Assembly: GCA_002297505.1 (NCBI GenBank)
Contig: DBLQ01000008.1
Span: 1-60,008, forward strand
Source: Flavobacteriales bacterium UBA720
Lineage (GTDB): Bacteria; Bacteroidota; Bacteroidia; Flavobacteriales; Weeksellaceae
Direction: 5' to 3'
Length of the DNA: 60,008 nucleotides
The translations under genes and the position numbers were made by a program. The notes below the pieces were generated by a model. It did no database searches, was not told the DNA's origin, and worked only from the letters and a program-made list of their open reading frames with translations. Positions 17,834 through 26,735 of this stretch are shown here, in pieces (within the stretch, counting starts at the first letter, position 1; each line of letters opens with the position of its first letter).

Positions 17834-18826
17834 ATGAGAGAAGTGGCTTTTATAAAGCAAAATAAAGCAAAATGGTTGGAAATTGAGCAGGTGATCAACG
17901 GAAAAATGAAAAAAAATCCGGATGACCTTTCCTCACTTTACATCAACCTGATTAACGACCTCTCATTTTCCCAAACCTATTATCCGAAAAGCAAAACGAC
18001 TGTATATCTCAATTTTCTCTCGGCGCAGATTTTCCAGAAAATCTATAAAACCAAGCGGATTGAGGAAAACCGGATCAAGCATTTTTTCCTCACGGAAGTG
18101 CCGATCACGGTGTATCAGTACAGGCGTTATCTGTATTACGCTTTCGTTTTTTTTATTCTGTTTGTCGGCATCGGCGTGATTTCATCGATTTACGATAAAG
18201 ATTTTGCCACCCTGATTTTAGGCGAAGGTTATGTCAATCAAACCCTTGAAAACATCAAAAAAGGCGACCCGACTGCCATTTACGGAACTGGTTCTAACTG
18301 GGCAACCTCGATTATGATTATCATTAATAATCTTGTTGTGGGCGCCAAGCTTTATGTTTACGGGATTTTTGGTGGACTGGGAACTTTGTATGCCCTGATG
18401 CAGAACAGCATAATGCTGGGAGCGTTTCAGTTTTTTTTCAAAACACAAAACGTTTTGTTGGAAAGTGCCAAAGGCATCTGGCTGCACGGCGCATTTGAGA
18501 TTTTCGGCATGGTGGTAGAGGCGATGGCCGGTTTAATTTTAGGCGCTTCGATTTTGTTTCCAAGAACTTTATCCCGTTTGGAATCTTTCAAACAAGGTTT
18601 CCGCAATAGTTTTAAAATCTATCTCAGCACGGTTCCATTTACGATTCTGGCCGGAATTATTGAAGGTTTCGTAACGCGATATGCCCAGACCATGCCATTG
18701 GTTCTGAATGGTTTGATTATTTTCGGAACCTTGGCGTTCATCGGGTTTTATTATTTTATTTATCCAAATATTGTCAACAAAAAACTAAACCAAAATGCAG
18801 TTAGTCCAGGAGAGAAAATTCGGTAA
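17834..18826 (+). CDS. SpoIIM (stage II sporulation protein M) family membrane protein
   Basis: The 330-residue polytopic protein has a soluble N-terminus (about 100 residues) followed by five or six helices. The hallmark region IIINNLVVGAKLYVYGIFGGLGTLYALMQNSIMLGAF and the HGAFEIFGMVVEAMAGL block match the SpoIIM/DUF95 family. In non-sporulating bacteria it is found with RDD, DUF4129, MoxR and DUF58 proteins, as here. It heads the plus-strand operon and overlaps the next gene by 32 bases. It has practically no leader. Confidence 0.85.
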   Translation: MREVAFIKQNKAKWLEIEQVINGKMKKNPDDLSSLYINLINDLSFSQTYYPKSKTTVYLNFLSAQIFQKIYKTKRIEENRIKHFFLTEVPITVYQYRRYLYYAFVFFILFVGIGVISSIYDKDFATLILGEGYVNQTLENIKKGDPTAIYGTGSNWATSIMIIINNLVVGAKLYVYGIFGGLGTLYALMQNSIMLGAFQFFFKTQNVLLESAKGIWLHGAFEIFGMVVEAMAGLILGASILFPRTLSRLESFKQGFRNSFKIYLSTVPFTILAGIIEGFVTRYAQTMPLVLNGLIIFGTLAFIGFYYFIYPNIVNKKLNQNAVSPGEKIR

Positions 18827-19760
18827 TCTGATCAGCGACACCTTTACCTTTTTCAAGGAATACGGGAGGAATTATTTTAAAAATTATTTCGCGCTGAATG
18901 GCGTTTTGATATTGCTGTTTGTGCTCATATTCATCTTCGGCTACCGCGAATTTTTTATGCAGATGATGAATGCCAACGGCAACACGTATTTTTTCCAGAG
19001 TTATTTTCAGGATAACAATGGGATGCTGATTCTCGGCGTTATCATTTTCGGGGTGTTAATTTTGGCGATGAGCATCGTCATGTACACATTTCCCGTGCTG
19101 TATATGAAGCGAGTTGCAGAGACCGGCGACCGGAATATCAAGCCGGATCAGATGCTTTCCGACATCAAAAGTAACATCGGGCGATTTTTCATTTTCTTAG
19201 TGGGAATGCTTTTCATCGTGCTTCCGCTGATGTTGGTGACCATGATGCTGTCGTCTTTTCTGATGATCATCCTCATCGGGTTTTTTCTGATGATCCTGCT
19301 GATGCCGGCGTTTATCAATGTTGTCAATTTTACGCTGTTCGACTATTTCACCACTAAAAGAAAGTTCTTTGATTCCCTGAGCTACGCCATGCGCGTGAAC
19401 TTTGCCAATATGTTTGATTCAGGTAAAGCTAAATTCTGGAAATATTGGGCTTCTACGGTCATCATGTTCATCCTGATTTACATTGTCTTGACCATTTTTA
19501 CGCTGGTTCCCTACATGATCATGGTCTTTGGATTTCTGACGGTTCCCGAGATGGGCACGCAGCAGGATCCGTCTCAGATGTTTTCCGGTGCGCTTGGCAT
19601 TTTCATGTTTCTGATGTATGGTGTTTCCATGCTGGCAAGTCTGATTTTATACAATGTGATGTACGTACAGGCCGGATTGCAGTATTACGACAGCCGCGAG
19701 GATCTTCACAGAAAAGTGGATTTTACTGAAATTGACACGATTGGACAAGGTGAGTTTTAG
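18795..19760 (+). CDS. Polytopic membrane protein of the MoxR-DUF58 operon
   Basis: The 321-residue product has about six transmembrane helices separated by short loops, with long Met- and Phe-rich segments and a charged N-terminal tail (RKFGNLISDTFTFFKEYGRNYFKNYF). No catalytic motif is visible. It overlaps both neighbours (32 and 29 bases), so translation is probably coupled. It resembles conserved membrane proteins found beside SpoIIM-family genes; no named family is assigned with confidence. Confidence 0.75.
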   Translation: MQLVQERKFGNLISDTFTFFKEYGRNYFKNYFALNGVLILLFVLIFIFGYREFFMQMMNANGNTYFFQSYFQDNNGMLILGVIIFGVLILAMSIVMYTFPVLYMKRVAETGDRNIKPDQMLSDIKSNIGRFFIFLVGMLFIVLPLMLVTMMLSSFLMIILIGFFLMILLMPAFINVVNFTLFDYFTTKRKFFDSLSYAMRVNFANMFDSGKAKFWKYWASTVIMFILIYIVLTIFTLVPYMIMVFGFLTVPEMGTQQDPSQMFSGALGIFMFLMYGVSMLASLILYNVMYVQAGLQYYDSREDLHRKVDFTEIDTIGQGEF

Positions 19761-20526
19761 GTCTGCTTTCATAGGGTTTTTTCTGCTTCTGGGACAATTT
19801 GTTTTTTCCCAGTACGATGAGGTGCAGGAAGTGACCGATCAGGATTCGGCAAAATCTGAAATATTCATCGAGTCCGATTCTCTGGTGAGATCCAATTATT
19901 CTACAGATCATGCGCTTTATCCCAAAAGTTTTGCGCCCAACTATAAAAATAAGTACAAAGGCAACGACTTTGATTACGAAGTCCTAAAACCCAAGCCATC
20001 GATCTGGGACAGGATCAAACTTAAAATCGCTGAGCTGCTTTCCAAAATCTTCAAAGACCTGGATCCGAATAAAGCTAATCTTTACACCGTCAATATTCTG
20101 AGGATTATTGGAATTGTAGTTTTAGCATTTTTGATTTTTATTCTGGTGCGTTATCTATTGTCGAAAGAAGGCAATTTTCTCTTCGGCAAGAAAAACCGCA
20201 AGATCAACATCCGTACTCAGGATCTGGAAGAGAACATCCACGAAATCAATTTCCTACAGACGATTTCTCAGCTGGAGCAGCAGCAGGATTACCGCTCGGC
20301 AATCCGGTATCAATTTCTTTTTGCACTTAAAAAATTGACGGATAAGAATCTCATCAGCTGGAATCCGGAAAAAACCAACCGCGATTATCTGCGCGAACTG
20401 AAAAACGAAAACCAGAGAGAAGATTTCCGGAGAATTGTTTACGTCTACGATTACATCTGGTATGGTGAATTTGATACGCAGGAGCAAGAATATCAACATT
20501 ATAAAACCTATTTCAACAAGTTCTAA
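19732..20526 (+). CDS. DUF4129 domain-containing protein
   Basis: The 264-residue protein has a signal-like N-terminus (SAFIGFFLLLGQFVFSQ), a periplasmic stretch, one central transmembrane helix (about residues 122-143) and a cytoplasmic DUF4129 domain, which includes YRSAIRYQFLFALKKLTDKNLISW and the ending EFDTQEQEYQHYKTYF. DUF4129 is typically encoded with MoxR and DUF58 genes. Its biochemical role is unknown; it is sometimes linked with transglutaminase-like proteins. Confidence 0.82.
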   Translation: MTRLDKVSFRSAFIGFFLLLGQFVFSQYDEVQEVTDQDSAKSEIFIESDSLVRSNYSTDHALYPKSFAPNYKNKYKGNDFDYEVLKPKPSIWDRIKLKIAELLSKIFKDLDPNKANLYTVNILRIIGIVVLAFLIFILVRYLLSKEGNFLFGKKNRKINIRTQDLEENIHEINFLQTISQLEQQQDYRSAIRYQFLFALKKLTDKNLISWNPEKTNRDYLRELKNENQREDFRRIVYVYDYIWYGEFDTQEQEYQHYKTYFNKF

Positions 20527-20550
20527 TCAAGGAATTTAGCTATAAAATTA

Positions 20551-21717
20551 ATGGGCAAGACCTTCAAGATATACGCTGTTATTTTCATCATCATTCTGGT
20601 GGTGATGGGTCTCTTTGAGATGAACAAAAAACCGGTTCTGGACTGGCGAAAAAATTACGATACCGGGAAAAAATCGCCCTTCGGACTTTATATTTTCGAT
20701 CAGGAATCCAATCATTTATTCAAAAATAAATTGGAGAAAACCAGGATTTCGCCCTATGCCTATTATCAGAAAAATAAAAAGCAAGCGCATAACATTCTCA
20801 TCATTCAGAAAGAATTGGACGAGGTCTCCTGGCAGTATATTATGAACGAGGTTTCCAAAGGTTCCGATGTGATGTGGCTCACGAATAAAACCACGGCAAA
20901 GCTGCGCGACACCTTGGGATTTCGTTTCAAAACGGTGAGTTTTAAGGATAATTATTATCTGCAGTTGACGGACAAAAAGCTGGGAAACAACAGATTATTT
21001 ATCGACAAGTTTCCGGACAATAAAGGCTTTTCTTACATCCGGGAAGACATAGAAGTTTTGGGAAAAACCCTTTATAAATCCAGCAATCAGGCGGATGCGA
21101 TCAATGCGGATTTTATCAAAGTTAATTTTGGAAAAGGCCACTTTTACATTCATTCCGAACCGCTGATCCTGACGAATTATTATTTGCTCCAATCCAAAAA
21201 TCAATACATCGAAAGTGTATTTTCGTATTTGCCCGATCGCGAAACTGTTTGGTTTATGGAAAATGACGCGCCGCTGTCGATGTCGCCGATGCGTTTTATC
21301 CTCAGTAATCCGCCGTTGAAATCCGCGTGGTATCTGCTGCTGTTCGGTTTACTGATATTTGTAATTTTCAACGCCAAACGCAAGCAGAGAATTGTCCCGA
21401 TCAAGGAGCCACTAAAAAATACATCCGTCGATTTCATCAGGAGCATCGGCAACCTCTATCTGCAGGAAGGCGATTTCCACGAGATGATGGCCAAGAAAGC
21501 CCAATATTTTCTGAATAAAGTGCGGATGGATCTGATGATTGATACGCAACATCTGGATGAGCCATTCATCCATAAACTGCAATTGAAAACCGGAAAAAAC
21601 ATAGAAAAAATCAGAGAAGCTGTCAGCCTCATCAAAAAAGGGCAGGATCCCTATGCCAGCGTGATGAAGGAGGATTTGATAAGGATGAACAAAATTTTGG
21701 ATGATATATTGAAATGA
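20551..21717 (+). CDS. DUF4350 domain-containing protein
   Basis: The 388-residue protein has an N-terminal membrane anchor (residues 5-20), a periplasmic DUF4350 domain with GKKSPFGLYIFDQES near residue 36, a second transmembrane helix near 260-275, and a cytoplasmic helical end. DUF4350 genes normally lie between DUF4129 and MoxR genes, and do so here except that RAYT-1 and its repeats (21737-22677) have been inserted downstream. The domain has the look of a non-enzymatic GATase1-like fold; function is unknown. Confidence 0.82.
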   Translation: MGKTFKIYAVIFIIILVVMGLFEMNKKPVLDWRKNYDTGKKSPFGLYIFDQESNHLFKNKLEKTRISPYAYYQKNKKQAHNILIIQKELDEVSWQYIMNEVSKGSDVMWLTNKTTAKLRDTLGFRFKTVSFKDNYYLQLTDKKLGNNRLFIDKFPDNKGFSYIREDIEVLGKTLYKSSNQADAINADFIKVNFGKGHFYIHSEPLILTNYYLLQSKNQYIESVFSYLPDRETVWFMENDAPLSMSPMRFILSNPPLKSAWYLLLFGLLIFVIFNAKRKQRIVPIKEPLKNTSVDFIRSIGNLYLQEGDFHEMMAKKAQYFLNKVRMDLMIDTQHLDEPFIHKLQLKTGKNIEKIREAVSLIKKGQDPYASVMKEDLIRMNKILDDILK

Positions 21718-21736
21718 TCAGATAATGAAATGTATC

Positions 21737-22118
21737 GCTCCTACGGAGCTCCGCGCGTAAAAATTCAGATGAACTACAAACATTTCGCTCCTCCGGAGTT
21801 CTGATTGTGAACATCCGAATTACAAGTTTTGGGTACTAAGAGGCTTTGATTACTGAATCAATCGGAGTGAAAATTTACTCATTATGAATAGAAAAGTAAA
21901 ATTAGTTTTTAGGAAAATTATTAGAAAGCTCCGTAGGAGCGAAATGTTTGTAAAAATAAAAAACGATTTCTAAAACCGAGCTCCGTAGGAGCGACACAAC
22001 AACTCATTATGAATACAAAAAATTAAAAATTAATTTATATGAATTACTTGAAAAGCTCCGTAGGAGTGAAATGTTTGTAGAATGAAAAACGATTTTTAAA
22101 ACCGAGCTCCGTAGGAGC
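21737..22118. repeat. REP-like hairpin array upstream of RAYT-1 (six hairpins)
   Basis: Six near-identical palindromes (GCTCCGTAGGAGC or complement) lie at 21737, 21787, 21928, 21980, 22055 and 22106. They form pairs of two types: type A is followed by GAAATGTTTGTA, type B is preceded by CCGA and followed by GACAC. The order is inverted B-A at 21737-21799, then direct A-B at 21928-21992 and again at 22055-22118. The two direct units are about 127 bases apart and nearly identical. Stem mismatches occur at 21787-21799 and 22055-22067. Confidence 0.9.
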
Positions 22119-22140
22119 GACACAAAAACACCAAGCACAA

Positions 22141-22608
22141 ATGGCAAACAGTTACATCCAAATTTACGTTCAGTTTGTTTTCGCTGTACAAGGAAGGCAG
22201 AACTTAATTCATCCCGACAAAAGAGAGCGATTGCAAAAATATATCGCAGGAATTATTAATAATAACCAACAAAAATTATTGTCAATCTATGCTAATCCTG
22301 ACCATATTCATCTATTAGTTGGTTTTAATAGTCTGAATTATAAAATTTCCGATTTGATACGTGATATCAAAGCAAATTCTTCCAGATTTATTAATGAAGA
22401 GAAATGGTTTAATGGGAGATTTAATTGGCAAGAAGGTTATGGTGCTTTTTCATATTCCAAAAGTCAGATTGATAAAGTCGTAAATTATATCAATAATCAG
22501 GGAGAACATCACAGAAAGAGAAGTTTTCGTGAAGAATATATGGAGCTTTTGAATAAATTTGAAATCCCGTTTGATGAGAAATATTTGTTTGAATTTTATG
22601 ATGAGTAA
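22141..22608 (+). CDS. REP-associated Y1 transposase RAYT-1 (IS200/IS605-type TnpA)
   Basis: The 155-residue protein is a single Y1 HUH domain: HUH motif DHIHLLVG (His55, His57) and a likely nucleophile Tyr116 in VVNYINNQGEHHRKRSF. That block is characteristic of this transposase clade. No TnpB is nearby. Family enzymes cut and join single-stranded DNA at hairpin-associated sites; the repeats on both sides, hairpin pairs in direct orientation upstream and inverted downstream, are its presumed substrates. The gene is intact and co-directional with the host operon, between the DUF4350 and moxR genes. Present mobility is not shown. Confidence 0.9.
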   Translation: MANSYIQIYVQFVFAVQGRQNLIHPDKRERLQKYIAGIINNNQQKLLSIYANPDHIHLLVGFNSLNYKISDLIRDIKANSSRFINEEKWFNGRFNWQEGYGAFSYSKSQIDKVVNYINNQGEHHRKRSFREEYMELLNKFEIPFDEKYLFEFYDE

Positions 22609-22614
22609 AGTGCC

Positions 22615-22677
22615 GCTCCTACGGAGCTCCGTCAAAAGAACAGATATTAATCTACAAACATTACGCTCCTACGCAGC
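22615..22677. repeat. Inverted REP-like hairpin pair downstream of RAYT-1
   Basis: Two hairpins, at 22615-22627 (perfect) and 22665-22677 (one stem mismatch, GCTCCTACGCAGC), are in the order B-A and are inverted relative to the direct A-B units upstream of the transposase gene. The second is preceded by CTACAAACATTAC, the complement of the sequence after type A hairpins. They bracket the gene with inverted two-hairpin ends. Confidence 0.88.
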
Positions 22678-22718
22678 TTTAAAATAAACACCTTCCGAGG
22701 TCTAAAGAATAATAAATT

Positions 22719-23714
22719 ATGGAAGAACAATACCAAGACCAGTCACCAGAATTCCAGTCCAGGCTGGATATGAAAGAACTGCAATACAACCTGGAACGTG
22801 TCAAAAGAGAAATTGCAAAAGTGATTGTCGGTCAGGACAATATGATCGAACATTTGCTGGCTGCGCTGCTGTCCAACGGTCACGTTTTGATTGAAGGTGT
22901 GCCGGGTGTCGCCAAGACCATTACGGCAAAACTGTTGGCCAAAACCATTTCTGTGGATTTCAGCCGGATCCAGTTTACGCCGGATCTGATGCCTTCGGAT
23001 ATTCTGGGAACCTCGGTTTTCAATGTCAAAGAATCGGATTTCAAATACAAAAAAGGACCGATTTTCTCCAATTTTATTTTGATTGATGAGATCAACCGTT
23101 CGCCTGCCAAAACGCAATCTGCTTTGTTTGAGGTAATGGAAGAACGCCAAATCACGATGGACGGCGTTCAGTATACGATGGAAGAGCCATTTCTGGTGGT
23201 TGCGACCCAAAACCCAATTGAACACGAGGGCACTTACAGATTGCCAGAAGCGCAACTCGACCGTTTTCTTTTCAAAATAGAAGTGGCTTACCCGAATCTG
23301 GAACAGGAAATTGAAATCATCAAAAACCAACACAATAATAAACTGGAAGATAAAACTGATGCTGTGCAAACCGTGATTTCCGGTCATAAGTTGAAGCAAT
23401 ATCAGCAGCTGGTAAAAGATATTATTGTGGAGCAAAATCTCCTGGAATACATTGCGAAAATCATTATCAATACAAGGGAAAACCAGTTTTTATACCTGGG
23501 TGCGTCGCCCAGAGCAAGTTTAGCTCTGTTGACAGCGAGTAAAGCTTTTGCAGCCATCCGAGGAAGAGATTTTGTCACGCCGGAAGATATCAAAGAAGCG
23601 TCGTTTGCGGTTTTACGGCATAGAATTATCGTCTCGCCGGAGCGTGAAATGGAAGGTTTGACAGCGGACGAAATTATCAGACAAATCCTGGAAAGTATTG
23701 AGGTGCCGAGGTGA
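22719..23714 (+). CDS. MoxR family AAA+ ATPase
   Basis: The 331-residue protein has Walker A EGVPGVAKT near residue 60, Walker B ILIDEINRSPAKTQSALFEVM near 120, sensor 1 VVATQNPIEHEGTYRLPEAQLDRF and a C-terminal lid. MoxR ATPases act as chaperone-like remodelers and are encoded with DUF58 (von Willebrand-like) proteins, which is the arrangement here once the inserted GxxExxY gene is discounted. The cytosolic protein probably loads or activates the membrane partners of this operon. Confidence 0.93.
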   Translation: MEEQYQDQSPEFQSRLDMKELQYNLERVKREIAKVIVGQDNMIEHLLAALLSNGHVLIEGVPGVAKTITAKLLAKTISVDFSRIQFTPDLMPSDILGTSVFNVKESDFKYKKGPIFSNFILIDEINRSPAKTQSALFEVMEERQITMDGVQYTMEEPFLVVATQNPIEHEGTYRLPEAQLDRFLFKIEVAYPNLEQEIEIIKNQHNNKLEDKTDAVQTVISGHKLKQYQQLVKDIIVEQNLLEYIAKIIINTRENQFLYLGASPRASLALLTASKAFAAIRGRDFVTPEDIKEASFAVLRHRIIVSPEREMEGLTADEIIRQILESIEVPR

Positions 23715-23716
23715 TA

Positions 23717-24184
23717 AACCACAAAAGGCACAAAAGAAAAAGATAAAACACAGATGATAGAAGACAAAGAATATTTAACGGATTTAACTTATAAAATTAA
23801 TGGCGCTTGTATAGAAGTTCATAAAATTTTGGGTTCAGGTTTGCTGGAATCAGTTTACCATAAATGTCTCGAAGAAGAATTGAGAATTAGAAACATCGGA
23901 TTCAAATCAGATTTAATTATTCCAGTAAACTATAAAGGAAAGGAATTGAATTGCAATTTTAAGTGCGACTTTTTGATAGAAGATTTAATTGTCTTAGAGA
24001 TAAAATCTGTTAGTGAAATACACGATATTCACAGAGCACAAGTTTTAAATTATATGAATCTACTTAAAGTCCCAAAAGGCATTTTAATAAATTTCAATGT
24101 GAAACATCTTTTTAATAATGGTCAGGAAACTTTTGTAAATAAATATTTTAATCAATACAAATAACTTTTGTTCCTTTTGTGGTT
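23717..24184. mobile_element. GxxExxY cassette bounded by 20-bp inverted repeats
   Basis: AACCACAAAAGGCACAAAAG at 23717-23736 and CTTTTGTTCCTTTTGTGGTT at 24165-24184 are reverse complements with one mismatch in twenty. The left repeat starts two bases after the moxR stop codon, the right one ends nine bases before the DUF58 ATG, and only the GxxExxY gene lies inside. This is the geometry of a small insertion cassette. No transposase is encoded, so any movement would be in trans. Perfect short target duplications were not found. Confidence 0.6.
23754..24164 (+). CDS. GxxExxY family protein (PD-(D/E)XK nuclease-like)
   Basis: The 136-residue protein carries the naming motif GSGLLESVYHKCL (Gly29, Glu32, Tyr35). 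Downstream it has the nuclease-like acid and lysine pattern CDFLIEDLIVLEIKSV, where Asp and the E-x-K pair resemble the PD-(D/E)XK core. The family is widespread and often multi-copy in Bacteroidota, with unknown function. Here it interrupts the moxR-DUF58 pair, on the same strand, enclosed by inverted repeats. Its codons look AT-richer than those of its neighbours, consistent with recent arrival. Confidence 0.85.
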   Translation: MIEDKEYLTDLTYKINGACIEVHKILGSGLLESVYHKCLEEELRIRNIGFKSDLIIPVNYKGKELNCNFKCDFLIEDLIVLEIKSVSEIHDIHRAQVLNYMNLLKVPKGILINFNVKHLFNNGQETFVNKYFNQYK

Positions 24185-24193
24185 CATAACAAA

Positions 24194-25525
24194 ATGAAAA
24201 CATTAAAACAAACATATATCAATAACAAATTCTTCTTCGCCCTTTTCGGTGTGGGAATTTGCTATGTTTTAGCATTTTTCTTTCCAGTGATGATGTGGAT
24301 TGCGAATTCGTTGTTGATTTTTGTTTTATTGTTGACTATTGTTGATGGTTTGATTCTTTTCATTAATAAAGAAGGAATCAATGCACAGAGGATTTTGCCA
24401 GAAAAATTGTCAAATGGCGATGAGAATTCTGTCAAAATTGATATTAGAAATAATTACAATTTTAATATCAATACCAAGATTATAGATGAAATTCCCTTTC
24501 AATTCCAGAAGCGAGATTTCTTGATTAAGAAAAATATCGAAAGTGGAAATAATCAATTTTTTGAATATATCCTTGAACCGAAAGAACGTGGCGAATACAG
24601 TTTCGGGAATCTGAATATTTATGTCAATTCACCAATCGGGTTGGTCTCGCGCCGATTTACCTTTCAGAAAGATGCGAAGTTAGCCAGTTATCCGTCATTC
24701 ATCCATCTCCGGAAATACGAATTGATGGCGCTTCAAAATGAATTTTTGCTGGGCGGAATCAAGAAAATCAGAAAGCTGGGACACACAATGGAATTTGAAC
24801 AGATCCGGGATTACGTTCAGGGCGATGACATCCGGAGCATCAACTGGAAAGCGACTTCCAAGACCAGCAAGCTGATGGTCAACCAGTTTCAGGATGAGAA
24901 ATCGCAACGGATTATGATGTTGATTGACAAAGGCAGAACAATGAAAATGCCTTTCAACGGCTTGAGTTTGCTGGATTATTCCATCAATGCAACAATGGCT
25001 TTGTCGCATATTATCCTGAAAAAAGGCGACCGCGCCGGCATGATGACTTTTGCCAAAAAAACCGAAAACAGAGTTGCGGCCGATAACAAATCCGGACAAC
25101 TGAAAAAAATTTCCGAAGCGCTTTATATCGTGCAAACCGACTTCTTCGAAAGTGATTTTGGAAGACTCTATCAGGACACAAAATACCATCTGAATCAGCG
25201 AAGTCTGGTTCTGCTTTTCACCAATTTTGAAACCTTGGACGCGCTCAATCGTCAGATGAAATATCTGCGAGGAATTGCCAAAAATCATTTGCTGGTGGTA
25301 GTTTTCTTCAAGAATTCTGAAGTTCACAGACTCCTGAACAGCAATCCGGAAAATATGCAGGAAATCTATGACGAGATTATTGCAGAGAAATTTGAATTCG
25401 AGAAAAAACTGATTATCCAGGAACTTAGGAAATACGGCATTTACAGCATTTATACGTTGCCGGAAAATCTTAACATCGATGTGATCAATAAATATCTGGA
25501 GATCAAAGCACGCGGAATTTTGTAA
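24194..25525 (+). CDS. DUF58 domain-containing protein
   Basis: The ~443-residue protein has two N-terminal transmembrane helices, a beta-rich middle part and the DUF58 signature (FEQIRDYVQGDDIRSINWKA, about 204-223), followed by a von Willebrand-like domain (MLIDKGRTMKMP). It is the partner of MoxR. A GTG at 24179 is in frame, but it lies inside the right inverted repeat of the GxxExxY cassette; ATG 24194 just after that repeat is preferred. It closes the envelope operon. Confidence 0.88.
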   Translation: MKTLKQTYINNKFFFALFGVGICYVLAFFFPVMMWIANSLLIFVLLLTIVDGLILFINKEGINAQRILPEKLSNGDENSVKIDIRNNYNFNINTKIIDEIPFQFQKRDFLIKKNIESGNNQFFEYILEPKERGEYSFGNLNIYVNSPIGLVSRRFTFQKDAKLASYPSFIHLRKYELMALQNEFLLGGIKKIRKLGHTMEFEQIRDYVQGDDIRSINWKATSKTSKLMVNQFQDEKSQRIMMLIDKGRTMKMPFNGLSLLDYSINATMALSHIILKKGDRAGMMTFAKKTENRVAADNKSGQLKKISEALYIVQTDFFESDFGRLYQDTKYHLNQRSLVLLFTNFETLDALNRQMKYLRGIAKNHLLVVVFFKNSEVHRLLNSNPENMQEIYDEIIAEKFEFEKKLIIQELRKYGIYSIYTLPENLNIDVINKYLEIKARGIL

Positions 25526-25694
25526 ATTTGATTTTAGTTACAAATTTATGTAAGCGAAGCGTTTTTATATCAATCATTTATTAGTTTTAAGGAATCGATG
25601 ATGACGCCAAATGGATAATTGTGAACTTAAAGCATTGAATTATTCTAAAAAAACTTTGTGAACTTGTGTTCAATGAAATATTAAAATTTAAAAA

Positions 25695-26117
25695 ATGAAA
25701 ATCACACTCAATAGAATTAATGACGATTTTTTGTTCGAATGTTCCAACGAACAAGGCAACTCTATTTTGCTGGACAACACCACTTTGCCTGGCGCAAAAG
25801 GTGTTTCGCCGATGCAATCTTTACTAATGGCTGTTGCGGGTTGCAGCGGAATTGATGTTGTATCAATTCTAAAAAAACAACGCCAAACCATCACCAATTT
25901 CAAAGCGGAAGTGGAAGGCGAAAGGGTTCAGGTAGACGAAGCAAAACCCTTCAAATCTATCAAAGTCAAATTCTTCCTAGAAGGCGAAATCGACCCAAAA
26001 AGAGCCAGAAAAGCCGGAGAATTATCGTTTGAAAAATACTGTTCTGTTTCCAAAACGCTGGAACCAACTGTTGACATTACTTACGAAGTTTTCGTTAATG
26101 GAGAGCTTGTTGAATAA
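25695..26117 (+). CDS. OsmC family peroxiredoxin-like protein
   Basis: The 140-residue protein matches the OsmC/Ohr fold. The first catalytic cysteine is in VAGCSGIDVVSIL near residue 56, and the second in KYCSVSKTLEPT near residue 120. Such enzymes reduce organic or lipid hydroperoxides using thiols. The 170 bases upstream hold no gene and no clear repeat. Identification rests on both cysteines and on length. Confidence 0.9.
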   Translation: MKITLNRINDDFLFECSNEQGNSILLDNTTLPGAKGVSPMQSLLMAVAGCSGIDVVSILKKQRQTITNFKAEVEGERVQVDEAKPFKSIKVKFFLEGEIDPKRARKAGELSFEKYCSVSKTLEPTVDITYEVFVNGELVE

Positions 26118-26129
26118 GCTAAGTTAATT

Positions 26130-26699
26130 ATGAGATACTATTTCTTTAATCAAGTTCATCATTTAAAAAAATATTTGGAGATTTTAAAATTGAAAAAGGT
26201 GATGGTTTATGATAAAGATAAATTGACTGAAAAAATTACTGAAATTGAGATTAATACCAATAAATCTCTCAGCGATTTGAATTTAGATTTTTTCTTCGAT
26301 TACAACATTTTTCCAAGCAAAATTCTGATCTTCAAATCGCAATGGAGTGACGAAAATCGAGAAATGAAAGTAGGAGATACAATCGTTCAACAAATTTTTA
26401 TTCCGCCAGTACAATCGTTTTCGCAAAAGATTATCTTCGGAGTTAGAATCAAAGAAATAATTAATGACGATCAAAGAAAAGGCTTTAGCTACGAAACGCT
26501 AGAAGGTCACGTGGAAAAAGGAATTTCGACTTTCATTTTTGAAGAAATTAATCAAAAAATAAAGTTCAGAATTCATACTTTTTCAATACTTGGAAATATC
26601 TTAACAAAAATATTAGGTTCAATTTTTACAATTCCGTATCAAACTTACTGTACTAGACAGGCTTTGAAAAACGTAAAGCGGCAAGTCGAAGTTCAATAA
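26130..26699 (+). CDS. DUF1990 family protein
   Basis: The 189-residue protein includes FGVRIKEIINDDQRKGFSYETLEGHVEKG, split here as GVRIKEI then GFSYETLEGHVEKG, the core of DUF1990 proteins, whose fold is of the START/polyketide cyclase type. Ligand and role are unknown. It starts 12 bases after osmC and ends on a strong hairpin, so the two probably form an operon. Confidence 0.7.
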   Translation: MRYYFFNQVHHLKKYLEILKLKKVMVYDKDKLTEKITEIEINTNKSLSDLNLDFFFDYNIFPSKILIFKSQWSDENREMKVGDTIVQQIFIPPVQSFSQKIIFGVRIKEIINDDQRKGFSYETLEGHVEKGISTFIFEEINQKIKFRIHTFSILGNILTKILGSIFTIPYQTYCTRQALKNVKRQVEVQ

Positions 26700-26727
26700 A
26701 AAACCTTATCAAATCTGATAAGGTTTT
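26700..26727. terminator. Bidirectional terminator
   Basis: A 12-bp perfect stem, AAAACCTTATCA (26700-26711) with TGATAAGGTTTT (26716-26727), encloses a 4-nt AATC loop. It separates DUF1990 from the convergent glucosidase gene and can serve both strands. Confidence 0.88.
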
Positions 26728-26735
26728 GTTTGTAA

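Noticed and set aside
22743..23435. 230-residue minus-strand ORF opposite moxR
   Set aside because: It mirrors the moxR coding frame; no motif or start context.
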